Source: Hysterangium stoloniferum (Eukaryota > Basidiomycota > Agaricomycetes > Hysterangiales > Hysterangiaceae). Taken from it: a stretch of 64,000 nucleotides of DNA. Numbering within the stretch: the first letter of the stretch is position 1; every line of letters starts with the position of its first letter. Below are positions 21,260 to 33,870 of this stretch, one piece after another. The notes under the pieces are model-generated. The model worked only from the letters and a program-made list of their open reading frames with translations. It ran no database searches and was not told the DNA's origin. A program made the translations under genes and the position numbers. The stretch spans positions 62,001 through 126,000 of the forward strand of contig WHVD01000156.1 of NCBI GenBank assembly GCA_015178975.1. Reading direction: 5' to 3'.

Positions 21260-22589
21260 ATGATCATTAAATTCGATAAATAGTCTTGTAAGCTCTAAGA
21301 AGAGCGGGAGCATTACGAAGGTCATTGCCGTTTAACCAAGTGTCCTCCTCCGGTCCATATCCTTTCCATTGAACCTGGAAAAGGAGTCAATTTCGATGCT
21401 TTTTGTGCCCTACTATAGCTTCTACTTCGTACTCCTCGTCATTACGATTGAGTTCTTGAGGATTCTCAAGTAGCTCCCTGGATCTGAATTCCTTAGGGGA
21501 GAGGTGGTACTTTTTAAGATGGTCTCGATTAATCACTGGATGTAATTGATATTCCGAGGGAATGCGGAGTTGGAAGACTTGAGGATTGATCTTTTCCAAG
21601 ACCTCAAACGGCCCTATCTGTCTTTGTATAAGTTTCCTTCTGGGTCCCTTGGCTTCGATGAGCTCAAGAGAATGGGGATTAATCAGAACATAATCTCCCT
21701 CTGAGATATCTTCCACCAATCTCCGTCTCTTGTTGTAACTGCGAGCTTGGGTTTCTTGTGCTCGCACAATCGAATCCCGGGCCACTTGTTGGTGATTTTC
21801 CAATTCTAAGATCCATTGGTCAGCTACAGGGCTATCCGATAATTCTCTGGGAACCACAGGGTCGTCCCCTCCTAGACAGCTAGACATTCCTCTTGGTAAG
21901 TAGCCCATCAGCAAAAAGGCTGGCGCATAGCTTGTTGGGCTTTGAACTGTCGAATTGTAGGTATGAGCCACTACTTGAGTCCATTTAGACCATTCCTCCT
22001 TCAAAGAGGCACATTACGCTCTGAGCATTTGCTCCACAATAGCATTAGCGTTCTCTGTTTGACCATCGGTCTGAGGATGGTGGGATGAGGATACTGCAAG
22101 GGCACTTCCGTATACTTTGCAGACCTCTCTCCAGAACCTACAGGTCCACCTCTTGTCTTGATCACAGATTATCCTAGAAGGCAGGCCGAAAGGAGCGGCT
22201 ACCTTATTCATGAAGATTCGCACGAATCCTTCTGCGGATAGATCTGAAGTGGTGGGTTCACAGATTAAAAAACACGTGAGTTTATCCACAGCGACGAAGA
22301 TGGCAGAATAAGCACCCTCTGTAGAAGGAGGCAATCCGGTAATCAGGTCCATCGAGACAACCTCAAACGGCCTTAGGGGTACATCCACGGGTCGAAGAGC
22401 TCCTTGTCGAGCAGAATGATCAATTTTAGTTTTCTGGCATATGTCGCAGCTGTGAGCATATGCCACGCAGTCATGCAACATCCTCGGCCAAAAGAAACAG
22501 TCTTTCATCAGCTTAAAGAGTCTGTGGCTGCCTGCATGAGCTCCTTCGAAGGGATTATCATGTATCAGCTTGAGTATGGTTGTCATCAT
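21260..22589 (-). mobile_element. Integrase and chromodomain region of element A
   Basis: Zinc-binding HHCC part with CDICQKTK, core with the VVSMDLITGLP block, IICDQDKRWTCRFWREVCK and HHPQTDGQTEN, and C-terminal GDYVLINPHSLEL. Chromodomain-like residues (QWKGYG, then TW) are visible at about 21,400-21,290. Integrases of chromoviruses use the chromodomain to target methylated histone H3. Treated as a fossil; broken. Confidence 0.85.
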
Positions 22590-22607
22590 GCTACTAGGAA
22601 TGCAGAT

Positions 22608-25386
22608 TCAACTTTTCCAGTCCGAATCTCGAAAGAACAATAGCTTATTCTTGCCGATGAAATAATGTGAAGGAGTAGTTACCATGTTTGGAGAAATGGG
22701 ATCGGTGGTGTAATGATTTCTGAAGGCAGGATCCTTCTGGGATCCATCGCGAAGTTCCTTAGTGTAATTTTCGTCGATCTCTATAAGCAATTGTGGATTC
22801 GAGAGAGTAAAATTTGCTTCATCGGTTTCATCGTTTCTGGGGAGGTTGTGCAAGTCCCATTTCGTTTGGGGGACCTCTTCCATGGTTCCGACTGGTTCAA
22901 CTAACTCGTGATAAGTGAGAAAGACGGCTTTTTCCACTGGTTTGTTCTCCCATAACATCTCATCGCCATTCCGATTATAAGAATCCGCTACAATCGGTAA
23001 AAGGTCGTCTCTTGTGGGGCTAACATAGTCCGGTACTCGAGGAAGTCTGGACAGTGGGTCAACATTGCTATGTATTCGTCCTGCTCTATGTAGGATTTCC
23101 AGACTGGGGTATGCAGCGTATACCACCCCCCATGCAGCCAGTCGACGATTAGTATTCTCGTAAGATCTGGCCCATTGTAATGCCACATGGTCAGTGATCA
23201 GAAAGATATGTTCACCTTCGATAAAGGGCTGGAAATGGACTAATCCTTCTTTAGCGGCTAACGCTTCTCGCTCTGTGGCTGAATAGTTACATTCTGCTTT
23301 CTTGAGCGTACGGCTCCAATAGGCAATAACGCATTCGACTGTGACACTGGTGTCATCAAAATCTGCGGCCAGGAATCCGTCCAGGTGAATTCCGGCTCCT
23401 TGGTTTTATAACGAGTAACGAAGATGGGCACGTCTTGTGATTGATCGAAGGCTCGTACTTGGGCATAAATTTTCGTATCCTTTAGGTCCTTAAGCGTCAT
23501 TTTCTGTATTTGTTGGAGACAACATCCTAGCGTGAAGTCCAAAGCGTCTGTGTACCGATAAGGCATACCACTCACGGGGTGTCCGAGTACTGGAGCTGAG
23601 CTCAATGCAACCTTGATGTCCTCAAAAGCTTGGGCGTGCTCAGAATCCCAATTCCAACGAACTCCTTTCTTCAAGAGGTTGAAAAGTGGAGCGACCGTCC
23701 AGGAGTAAAATGGTATGTATGTGGAGAAGTACAGAACCATCCCTAGAAAATGTTGAAGATCTGCTATCTTAGAAGGCATAGCCAATTCTAATATAGCAGC
23801 GACCTTTTCTTGATGGGTCAAAAAGCCGAGTCTAGACACCTTATGTCCTAGTAGTAGAATCAAATTATACCCCACGTAGCACTTTTTGGGCGAGAGAGTG
23901 ATTCCCGCAGCAATTATGGCTTGTAAAACCTGATCTAAATGTTCTAGATGATCATCCCATGTCTTAGAAAAGATCACGATGTTGTCAATATAAACAAGGC
24001 AGAATATCCATAAGTAAGGTGCAAGTACGGTTTGCATAACCCTTTGGAATATAGAAGGTCCATTATGAAGTCCAAAGGGCATTCTCCTGAATTGCCACAG
24101 TCCTCGATGGGATCTGAAGGCAGTCTTCGGCTTGTCTTCCTCTAACATTTCAAGTTGGGTAAAACCGGCTAGTGCATTGAAGGAAGATAAGATGTTGGAG
24201 CCCGAAAGCGCTTGCATGATTTCCGACTGTGAGGAGTATGCTTTTACTACAGTTTCATTGTGGTAAAACACTCCTTTTATTTTATTTATATTTTACATAT
24301 TCTATTCATATTTTTCTATCCTTTATATTCTTCGAATATCATACCATTTCATTAGTTCGAAGCTTTGTGTATACTTGTGGGTGCACTTGGCACCAAATAG
24401 AATAAGACACACTTTAACCCAAGAACCACCACTCGTAAGACACAAACTAGGTCTACTACGAGCGGTGATCAGGGTAACGTGTCAGCTACTACATAAGTAG
24501 CAGTATCTGAACTACTGAACACTTCTGGCCTCGAACTGTAATAGTCGAGGCCTCCACTCGAACCATCGCACTCATTGACTCCTTCGTCATCTTGTGCTCT
24601 TTCTCTCACTTTCTCTTATATTGCACCAAATAGGTCAATATCCTTCCTTTCTACTCATTTCTTCATATATAGAACGGTCAGAACTTCCACCACTCTTCAC
24701 ACTGACTGGCATGGCAGTGGGAATTCGTCGGGAACTGTTAGGCTGTTCAACTTTCTATAGTCGATCACTACTCGTGGTTTCCCATTGCGATAGAGGACAA
24801 AGGCTGGCACCCCCCAAGGACTCTTGGACGGTTCGATTACTCCCTGTTGGAACTAAGTATCCATTTCTTCATCAATGACTTTCCTATTAGCTGGGGAGGT
24901 TGGGAACATTGACATTGAAATAGGTTTTGTGCCCTCTTTCAATGGGACATTGACCTTGACATCTACTTGTCCCAGTCGCCCGTCTACTCCGAAGGCTAGG
25001 ACATTCTTAGTTAATACCGACTCCAAGCAGGAGGAGACATCGGTAGGGATGTCAGGTCCTAAGTTAACCAGCTTATGCAGATCTTCCACACGAAACATTT
25101 CTGTGGTGGCAACCTCTGATGTTTTAGGACCTGCCAGGTCGAAATCGTCTGCGAGTTCCCATTCTGGGGGGAGTCCGGAGGATTGAGGATTAAGGACACG
25201 CTCCTCTTCTATTCTTGATAGACTCTCGACGAGATGGGCAATCTTGGTTGCCATTGACTGCATTGATGCTTTCTCAGTCGAAGATCTAGGAGTCTGGGCC
25301 CATTTGTTCGCGTTGTGAATTAATCCAACGGTTTCCCCTCGTCTGATGATTCTTGGTGTCAGAGAGGGATTAGCGAGAGGTATCAC
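22608..25386 (-). mobile_element. Reverse transcriptase / RNase H region of element A, split by a solo LTR
   Basis: Gypsy reverse transcriptase signatures (TAFRSHRGLWQFRRMPFGL, the VYID catalytic block, FLGMVLYFSTYIPFYS) and RNase H signatures (near 23,500-23,150) on the minus strand. The solo LTR at 24,228-24,701 interrupts the reverse transcriptase. Broken. Confidence 0.88.
24228..24701 (+). mobile_element. Solo LTR (family D) inside element A
   Basis: 474 bp, TGTGAGGAGTATGCTTTTAC...CTCTTCACA, flanked by CCGAC (24,223-24,227) and CTGAC (24,702-24,706), a 5-bp duplication with one transition. A related copy is at 39,741-40,144. It shares the motif TTCGAAGC.TTGTGTATA with LTR family 1, so the two are distant relatives. 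It is among the youngest layers of the nest. Confidence 0.88.
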
Positions 25387-25751
25387 AGCACGTTCCCTAG
25401 AGATGGCGGTGGTGGGAGCAGCTAGTATACTCCCATCTTATTCTGCAAGACAACTCCCTCGACTATCCATTGGTCACCAATAAGATCTCCTACAAAGATT
25501 GGTACTAATTGAGCCGATTCCGGTTCTATAGTACAATCCTGCAAGGCCCGTGCAACTCTTTCAGTATGCACTCCTTTGTCTGGTTTGGAAGTTAATTCAG
25601 GCAAGTCATTGGCTAGTTCCTCAAGGGGGATCTTGCTAATCGAAAAGGCTAAAGGCTGCAGCTCCTTGGAAGAACTGGCTGGGATAGATCCTGCTCTCCC
25701 AGGCAAAATCAATCTGGAACCCAGCGGTTGGTCTCACAGTGTCCCGATCTC

Positions 25752-26138
25752 CTAGTTCACGTGAAAGTCTTCTCCAAGAAGAATCGGGACGGTCATACCT
25801 TGGACAATGTACGTTTCAGCGGTAAATTTAAGGAGCATACCGGTGTCGTCCTCAAGATAAATGGGGATGTTGACGTATCCTAATACTTTGGCATTACCGG
25901 TAAGTTGTACGAGGTGCAGCTTGAGTCCTTGCTTGAGCTTAGGGCGGTCCTCTAGTTCCTTATAGAAGTCCTCCGAAATTAAGGAGAGGTCAGCCCCAGC
26001 GTCCACCCTGATTTTAATAGGATTTGAGGCTTCTGAATTCCCTACGCGTCCGTAGACGTGTAATGCTGAAATCCCAATACTGGAATATCCACCTGGAGGG
26101 TCCCTTCTGCAATAGATAATAGTTGAATCCTCCTTCAT
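25752..26138 (-). mobile_element. Aspartic protease region of element A
   Basis: A retropepsin-like DAGADLSLIS motif, then a flap-like region, ending ILLGEDFHVN. Part of the Pol region of A, between the Gag zinc knuckle and the reverse transcriptase. Confidence 0.75.
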
Positions 26139-26449
26139 AAGTCGACTGGATCGGGGGTATTGGACTTTAGGTCTTTTGCTTTCTTTTCTTGCAGCCAGTT
26201 TGACGTTCCTCCTGATACGTCTACTGTTAGGTACCTTGGGAGTGGTGTTCGAAATAGAGTCGTCCGCTTCAGAGTCTGACTCATCGCAAGGAATTAAGTC
26301 AGGTAATTGCCCTGGGTCGAAGGGGAAGCTCTCCTCCTCTGATCCCTCTGACTCAGAGGGGTCTTCTATAACATAGGTCTGACTTATTTCCTTAGATCAG
26401 TTCGAAATGCATCCTCGTCGACGATTTCCTCAATGGTGGGAGGTTCAGG

Positions 26450-29146
26450 TCATGATAAAACTCTCGTCTCAGTCAGACCTTCACGGTTCTGACAATGAGC
26501 GTCTAGCCAGTCTCCTTTCTCGAGAAAATCATGGTCTGATATAGAAACATAAACTTGCGATGTCTCGTTCTCATTCGAGGATGTGTTCACGTCTGAAATG
26601 ATGTTGTCCTCTGACTGAGGAAGGTAGACAGAAATGAAAATCGATTCCTCATCAATGTTATATACTTGTCCCTGTATGCTTAATCTATAAACCGTTTCAT
26701 AAGCCCTTTGATCCTCCGCCTCCTCCATTGGGTTCTGCGCGGAGCACTTGTTAATAGAGACATAGTGCAACATCCTGCCCGTGTGGGGGCAGTTGATCTT
26801 GAAATGCTCTAAACTCCCACAAATCCAACACTCCTTCGGGGGTTTGGCGATGCTTTTCTTGTCACTTCGTTCGAAAAAGAACTTGCCGTGTTTCTTACCC
26901 TGCTTCACGTTCGATCTCCTAGGGACAGTTTTATCCTCAAGTTCGCCGAGGAGGACATGACCTCGGTTAGTGAGGTCGATTCCTCCAGAGTGTTCTTCCT
27001 CATGCCAGGGATCCGACTCGTCTTGCTCGGCGATCATGACTCTGGGCTTTTGGAACCGATAATGCTCTCGATGTGTTTGAACCCAAGCGTTAATCAAAGC
27101 CTCTTGTAAATTGTTTGCATAAGTCTGCAGGCTCATGATGTCGTCGATAGGTTGTCCCTGTAGAAGGTAAAGCCATTCTGTGGGCAGCGTCAGGATGAGT
27201 CTGCGCATTTCATCCTTCCGGTTTTGGTGGAACCCGTACAAGAATCAATAGAGCTTGACCCTCCGCTGAATGTAATGAACGGGTGTCTCACGATTGTGAC
27301 CGATTTGTCGAAATTTCATGGCTTCCCATTCTAGAGCTAAAAATTCGTGCCAACGAGTTCCAAGTAATCCTTCTACGATACCCCAAAGAAACGATCCGTG
27401 AGATCGACTGAATTCAGTGCGATGTTCACGGTCTAGGGTGCTCCACCAGATCTTGGCATCACCAGTAAGTCATCTTGGCAGAGCGACTCCCAACAGTGTG
27501 CTCATGGAGTCTGAGATCTCCGAGAGACTCATAATATCCATGATGTAATCCAATGCCTTGGACTGAGTTCCATCGTATTTGGGAAGGTCTGACCATTTTA
27601 TCTTGATGTCGTTGGTGTTAAGAGCGATCCTTTTATCCTTAGGTAAGTCATTGATAGGCGTGCTGACTCGAGGCTGCATCGGAGTTTGAAAGGGAGAGTT
27701 AGGTACTCTACCGTAACGCCCCCCACGTCCCGAATTTCCTCCATAGCTTGAGGCACTAGAACTCCCGGATGAATTACTAGGGGGTTCTCCTGCTGGCAGA
27801 AAGGGGTTCGAGGAGATCGGCAGGGAATGGTGGGGATCGACTGGATTCAGCGATCCTCGACCAGCAACTTGACCAGCTATACCCTCAGTGAATGCAGTAG
27901 AGAAAGACGGTCGACCCCTGTTGGCGACTGATTGATTCCTAGTCGCAGCTTGTTGATCACTGATGTTAGGATTACTCGGAATTCGTTCGAACGTGACGTG
28001 AGAATGGTGAATTCCCTGATGGGGGGTAGGGCTAGGTTCCATTGTGATACCTCTCTCGATTTCGGCCGTATTCAAAGGTCGACGAGGTTGAGGTTGATAG
28101 AGGGGAGTGCAGATTTCCATTCCCTTTTCCTGAAGACGTTCTGCGACTTGCGTCCTCATATCTGATGGGAAGTCTTGCAAAATAATGGGATGATTGAGTG
28201 AATGAAGGAAATGAGTGTCGGGAGACCCATTCAGGGTACGAACGAATGAACTGGTTGTGGAGATGGGCGAATCAGGTACCTGGATGGAATCACCATAAGG
28301 GTAGAGCACTTCCAAAACCATCTTATCAAGCCTCCTCTGGTTTCACCTTAACCGACCCCTTAAAGTAAAATACGCAAACGAAGAATTCCGAGTGATCCCG
28401 TTAAGAGACTCCTCCAACATCCGGATGTATATATACTAGTAGTCAACCTTAGGGACAATGTGATCCCCACCGAGCAGGACGTGAAGGATTTGCAACGCGT
28501 CATTGTGTGTGCGGAGCGCTTCGAGAAATGAAGAGAACACTTCTTGCTTAAGAATCGTCCTTCCTTCTTCCATAACAGAAGTAACCTCACTCGACCATTC
28601 GGGAATTGAGCGGGTCAGATCCTCAAGGGTTCCAGGTCACGTGAATAGATCTTGCGCCGATAAAATGGCCTGATAACGACCTAACCAGACTGCTACAGTC
28701 GCCGGTAGAAGAGGGTAATCCGAATTATACTCCTCCATGAAGGGAGTAACCTGATCCGCAGGGATTCGATCGGCATAGTACACGTCCCATTGTAAGTCGA
28801 TGGGTTGAGCATAAATCATATGACCCCCGAAGAATTGCTTAAGGATGACCTGTCTAGGTGGGAACGAGAGAACGGGTTCAGAAGCACGGATAGTCTCGAC
28901 GTTAGCTCCTGGAATGTTCGACTGCTCAGTTGGCGGACGTTCTTCTTGTGGACTTGGGGGGGCTTCCATTGACGGTCCCACTGCTGCTCTGGGAGGACTC
29001 CCAGGAAGAACTGGTTTTTGAAAAGTCAACGAAGACTTCCTCATGGTGACGTTACGGGGTGGTTCCAGACTCGCAGGTCTTTGACGAGGTTTTGAATTAC
29101 TGGGGGTCATCAAAGGTCTCGATGTTTGGTTCTTGCCAGTAGTCAT
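26450..29146 (-). mobile_element. Gag region of element A with CCHC zinc knuckle
   Basis: The open stretches 29,146-28,637, 28,321-27,470 and 27,241-26,450 are in Gag position after the primer-binding site. The last has the knuckle CWICGSLEHFKINC (C-x2-C-x4-H-x4-C). The front part is Pro/Ser/Gln-rich and divergent. Broken. Confidence 0.75.
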
Positions 29147-29224
29147 TTACGTGCTTAGAAGCTTATAGTCGTAAGATATCATTTTTTCTTCGTAGGGAAA
29201 GAGCGGTCCAGCCCGGATCACCAC

Positions 29225-29854
29225 TGTGAAGAGTGGTAGAAGTTCTAACCATTCTATATACGAATAATATCGACCGTTTAGGTACGATACCACGATGTAT
29301 TGACTGTCTAAGTCTAATACAGACTGAACGCGTATTGACTACTTAGTTCAATACGGTAGAGAGAAGTAGCTATCTAAAGTAAGGTAGATAGCTAGAACGA
29401 ATAAGTAGAATCGACTGTTAAGTGCGATTCTGGACGACTGCTCGAGTGCAAGTAGAGTAGTTAGAGAGTCAAATAATAGAGTAGCGTGGATGTAGTCCAT
29501 GCGGGTTGAGATAAGGATTGAGTTTCGACTGGTACAGTTCGAAACTCAGATTGAGTGAGTAGCTAAAGCCCGTCTGTGACGGTCGAGACGATACACCAAT
29601 CACAACTTACAGGACACTAACAGGTGTCTGGGTAAGTCGTGGTTGCAGTGTAAAAAGTGTCTGAGTTCTAAACTACGGGTGCTAGAATACATAAGTCTGG
29701 CGTGTGTGCGCCCACAAGAGTCGATGTACCGCATACATAGGTCATCGAACTAATTATAGATATAATAAAAGAGAGAAAACAGAAATAATAAAGGAAATAT
29801 AGTAAGAGCTCATCCGACTATATTTCCTGAGTGTATTTCGCCATACCTCTCACA
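29225..29854 (-). repeat. 5' LTR of element A, with adjacent primer-binding site
   Basis: 630 bp. The primer-binding site occupies the complement of about 29,210-29,223. Confidence 0.92.
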
Positions 29855-30756
29855 GTCCTGCACCCTCGCAAGTTACTGTTGGGTGTCCTTAAATTTCGGG
29901 CAGGTGAAGACTAGTCCTGTTGAATTCCTTATGGTGGGTTACTGATTGGAACCAAAGGATAAGTCGAGTGTCAGGCCGAGGGGTTGGGGACTGAGAGTGG
30001 GCGAGCACACGCAAAGGCGGAGAGTGGGATACTTAGAGTAAGACTTCTAGAGATGTATGTAGGTGTTCTGAGTCAATATTCTGATTGTCTAGTAACTACA
30101 ACTACAGTGGATTCATATACAAATTATTGGCGTCTAGAAAATACTAACTAAGGGAAGAGTGGAAACATTACTGACAAATAAACTTGACTAGGAACTGGAA
30201 GGTTACAATAAGTTCAGAGGCCATGATTTAACTGAGAGTGGAATTATGAGAAAAGGAAATAGTCCATGGGTTACAAGTATATACAGGCATATGTGAAACA
30301 TAGTGTAGAATGGATTATCATAATAAAAAGGGATGTATCAGAGTATAACCAGATAGTACAAGTATAATTTGATGGGGGTGTAAACAGGTTTGATTGCTGT
30401 GAAGGCATACATCAGTGTTGGGCGACCAATGGCTTCTGATATGAGGACTTGATTAATAACTAGAAACATTGTATCCTCGGGACCATTGGTTTGCGAAAGG
30501 TTGTGACACAGTTGTAACAGTATTCCCCCATTTGGCTGAAATCCCAAGGAGGCCCAAAATCTAGATCTCATATATAAAACTTGTTGGGTACGGGTGGTGT
30601 GTCAAAACATCATGTGACCCAGTAACAATTTTCATATAAAAATTCAAGGGGTGCTGGTGCTTTAATTTTAACTCTTTTCCCTCAACCATGATGACCATGG
30701 GTTCGGGTTCTAAGCCATTCCCATCCAGGCCGACCATCACCCCCGTATTGGGTCTG

Positions 30757-31184
30757 TGTTAGAGCCCGTGGGCTCTGACTAGTGCGAGTGATGTGAATCA
30801 AGCAAGGGTTTAGAGTGGAAAATGTTATTAGATTACTGGGGGGAATCTAAGCTAATTTTCTGACTGGATTGTATGTACAACATCTGCCAGTTTATATAGA
30901 CCATGGAGTGAATGACATACCAAATCCAGTAATGATGAAACGAAACTAACAAAACATAAAACGGGAATAGTAAACACCAAGTTTGGTGTTAGGAATGGGA
31001 CAGAATGGAGCGGAGTCCGGGGGAAGTCTGGTGACTGATATGTGTCGTAATGAGGTCGAATGTAACAAGTCTTGATGTAATGGAGTCCGGGCGGGAAATC
31101 CTATAAACAGACAATTGGTGCTTGTAGCGTGTGGGGGCGTATGGGTTAGTGCCCGGAGTCCGGTGGGATTGTCCGGTCGTAACA
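30757..31184 (+). mobile_element. Solo LTR (family E, short form)
   Basis: 428 bp, TGTTAGAGCCCGTGGGC...GGTCGTAACA, target duplication GTCTG at 30,752-30,756 and 31,185-31,189. Orientation is arbitrary. The longer relative is at 33,871-34,910. Confidence 0.9.
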
Positions 31185-32111
31185 GTCTGAGTGGACCCCT
31201 GAACACTCAAGAGTGATGTCGACTTCTCGAAGAGAAGAAGAAAGTGTGCAAGGAGGAGGAGTGTAAGGAGATGGAGGAGTTGAAGGTGATAGAAGTGGAG
31301 GAGAAGAGATTGGCAGAGGCAGAGGTGGTGCACAAGAATTGGGACACCATGCTTGTGAAGAAGAAGCAGCAGGAGGCCGATTGGGTGTGAGAAGAGGAGG
31401 CAAAGAAAAAAAGGGATGGTAAAGTAAGTCAGACAGTTCTTATCAATGCGACCTCGCTATTATATATATTTTCTAGCGCAAGGCAGTGACACCATCGGAA
31501 TCCAATGATGAGGAGGACAAGGAGGACAAGGAAGACATGGCAGGGCCTTCGAGCCCCAAGGTATGTTCAGACTCCTAACATTTTAGTTTTCTAATTTTTG
31601 ATTATAGAAACAGAAACAGGCCCCCAAGGTGGGACCCAAAAATAATCCGAAGTGCAACTGGTGCACCAAATGGGGTCAGATTTGCCATCCACAGGCTAGT
31701 GGTCGGGGCCACACTTGTCAAGAGTGTGCAAATCCAAAACTCGGGTGTGTGTTTCTGGATGCTGATGGGAAGGGGTCCTATCAAGAGCGGCTGGCTGATG
31801 CCCTGGAGGAACAGAACCGACTTATGCGTGCATATTTCTCAGAAATGACTCGGTTTCAGTTCGAAACACTGTGACAACAAAGCCTGGTCACCGAACAACT
31901 GCGACTTTTGGGTGTGGGGCTGGAGAAACAAACCAGTGCCATAGAGTCTCTCGGGGAACAACTTGAGCAGTACTTAGAGGTGTCGAGTTCTGAAGAAGTT
32001 GGGCCTGGGGTTGGGATATTGGGAAAAGTTGGTGAGGAGGTGTCAGTGGCCATTGGTGTAGGAGAAAACCCGGAGGCTGGGGAGGAAGGAGAGGTCATAG
32101 AGGACACTTAT

Positions 32112-32752
32112 TGTGAAGAGTTGATAGATTCTGACCGCTCAATGTACGAAGAATAGTATTTATTCAACTACTATTATTAAGTATTGACCATTCTGTACAA
32201 TACTGTAGATTACTAGACTGATAGTACTAGTAAAAGACCCACTACACGTCACAAGAGCAACTGTACAGTTGCTCGTGACGATAAGGACCGGAGAAAAGAA
32301 GAGTTGACCTTTACGGTACAACTTGTAGCTAGAAGTAAGAAAGATAATCAGCGAAAGACTGAATATCAAAGGTAGAGATATAGCAGCGTGAATCGACTAG
32401 AGTGTCGACAAGCACAAAGACTTGAGAGTGGGACTCGACCTTCACGGTTTGAGTCCAAAGATTACTAGTATGCAAGAAGTTGCTACCTTTATAAGTAGCT
32501 GAGACGTTACCCTTGACACCTCTCGCTATTCGACGTCTGGGTCGTTACGAGGTGGTGTCTGCTGGGTAAAAAGGTGTCTATCTTTTGGCGCTGAGAGTGC
32601 CCATAGGTATACACAAGACTTTGAACTAAGAAATACAGGTATGCTCGAAGGATAAAGAGAATTAAAGAAAAGGAATAGAAACTAGATAATAAAGTACTAT
32701 AATATGCATATTATTCCACTGTCCAATCATGCATATATGCATACCCTTCACA
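32112..32752 (-). mobile_element. Solo LTR of family 1, minus strand
   Basis: 641 bp, reverse complement of the LTRs at 3,374-6,257, target duplication CTTAT at 32,107-32,111 and 32,753-32,757. It lies in the tail of the antisense ORF of B. Confidence 0.92.
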
Positions 32753-32847
32753 CTTATAGATAGTAAAAATATAATGGTTTTAAAACAAAACAAACAAAGT
32801 GTGAAAACATAAGACATAGTCAGAAAAAGGTCGGATACTGTGTGAAA

Positions 32848-33171
32848 CTATAGAGAACCTAAGGGACTGGGTTTATTCAGATATGCTTGATGAAAGCCTA
32901 AGACAATTTCTGATGCATTGCTGAGCTCTGTAGCTAGGATCCATGAGGTTTCTTCATCTGTACCTTCATAGCCAGCCCATTTAACCAAATAAAGTAAGTT
33001 GCATGAGTGTCGGTGATTGTTGGTTTTGGAGTCTAGGATTTCCGATATCTTGAATTCAGGTTCTCCATCAATAATCACGGATGGAGGTGGTGGTTGTATG
33101 TGATCTGGTAAATTGTTAGCAACACATGGTTCTAACATAGATACATGAAATACCGGGTGCACTGCATGCAT
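32848..33171 (-). mobile_element. Chromodomain of element B
   Basis: HPVFHVSMLEP is the usual end of a Gypsy integrase, followed by a chromodomain with ISEILDSK, YLVKWAGYEG and ETSWILATEL. Chromodomains bind methylated histone tails and steer integration to heterochromatin. Confidence 0.88.
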
Positions 33172-33870
33172 GTTGTCGGGAAGCCAAAGTGTCTATGAAA
33201 GCATGCCAGCTTGTGCTATAACTTCAAAAAGACCAAATATTTTTTAGAGAGCTCCTTAGAGGGTCTAGTAGTTTGGAAAAACTCAGCTTTAATGAATACT
33301 CAGTCTCCAATCTTAAAATCAGGAGGCGGAAGTCGATTCTTATCTGTGGACTGTTGGTATTGTTCTTGGGCCATTGCGATAGTTTTTCAAAGTTCTTGAT
33401 GTAGCTCGTCAAGGTTTGTAATGAAGTCTTGAGCACGGGTGGATGTGAGATCACATTCCAGGTGGATTGTGATATTGGGGTTGTAGCCTTTGTTTGTGAA
33501 AAAGGTGAAATGCCAGTAGTGGCGTTCGGAGTGTTGTTATAAGCGAATTCGGCTAGTGGTAGTAGTGATTTCCAATCATCTTGTTGATAGTTGCAATAGA
33601 CACAAATGTACTATTCCAAGGTTTGATTCATGTGTTCAGTTTGGCCATCACCTTCCAGGTGATAGCCTGAAGTGAAGTGTAACTTCATGTCTAGTGCTTT
33701 TCTGAGTGACCTAAAGAAATGAGAAACAAACTCAGATCTGCGATCAGATGTGACATGCGATGGAATGCCGTGCTTGGAGAATCATGGGTGATGAATAGTT
33801 TGGCTAACTGTACAGATGGTATTATATCATATGTTGGAATGAAAATACTTTGCTTTGTGAGCTGATCCAC

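Larger units (their letters stand above)
17483..29854 (-). mobile_element. Chromodomain Ty3/Gypsy element A, full-length, broken, relatively young
   Basis: A 12.4-kb element with 630-bp LTRs at 17,483-18,112 (3') and 29,225-29,854 (5'), TGTGAAGAG...CTCTCACA as read on the plus strand. The target duplication GTCCT lies at 17,478-17,482 and 29,855-29,859, within the 3' LTR of B. A primer-binding site TGGTGATCCGGGCT (minus strand) starts one base after the 5' LTR and would pair with a tRNA ending AGCCCGGATCACCA. A G-rich tract lies next to the 3' LTR. Minus-strand parts: Gag with zinc knuckle, protease, reverse transcriptase, RNase H, integrase, chromodomain, then about 3 kb of extra same-strand ORFs. 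The LTRs differ at few sites, mostly CpG transitions, so it is young. It is broken in roughly ten places and carries a solo LTR at 24,228-24,701. Confidence 0.92.
17405..30519 (-). repeat. 3' LTR of element B, split by element A
   Basis: The left piece is 17,405-17,482 and the right piece 29,860-30,519 (plus the GTCCT duplication at 29,855). Together they match the 5' LTR at 38,745-39,484 along their full length. Confidence 0.9.
30688..32760 (+). mobile_element. Antisense, intron-bearing ORF of element B with Zn2Cys6-like cluster
   Basis: It lies between the chromodomain and 3' LTR of B, on the strand opposite the Gag-Pol genes. Parts in order: a start region MGSGSKPFPSRPTITPV (30,697 on), a Lys/Glu-rich helical region (31,230-31,420), an acidic NDEEDKEDKED patch, then a cysteine cluster in one uninterrupted frame at 31,629-31,874: CNWCTKWGQIC ... 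CQECANPKLGC, spacing C-x2-C-x6-C-x10-C-x2-C-x6-C, exactly that of fungal Zn2Cys6 DNA-binding domains. A coiled-coil-like stretch (DALEEQNRLMRAYF) and a Glu-rich tail follow. Two canonical introns are visible on the plus strand (31,424-31,476; 31,561-31,607). A solo LTR sits in the front part and another in the tail. Function unknown; broken in this copy. Confidence 0.7.
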
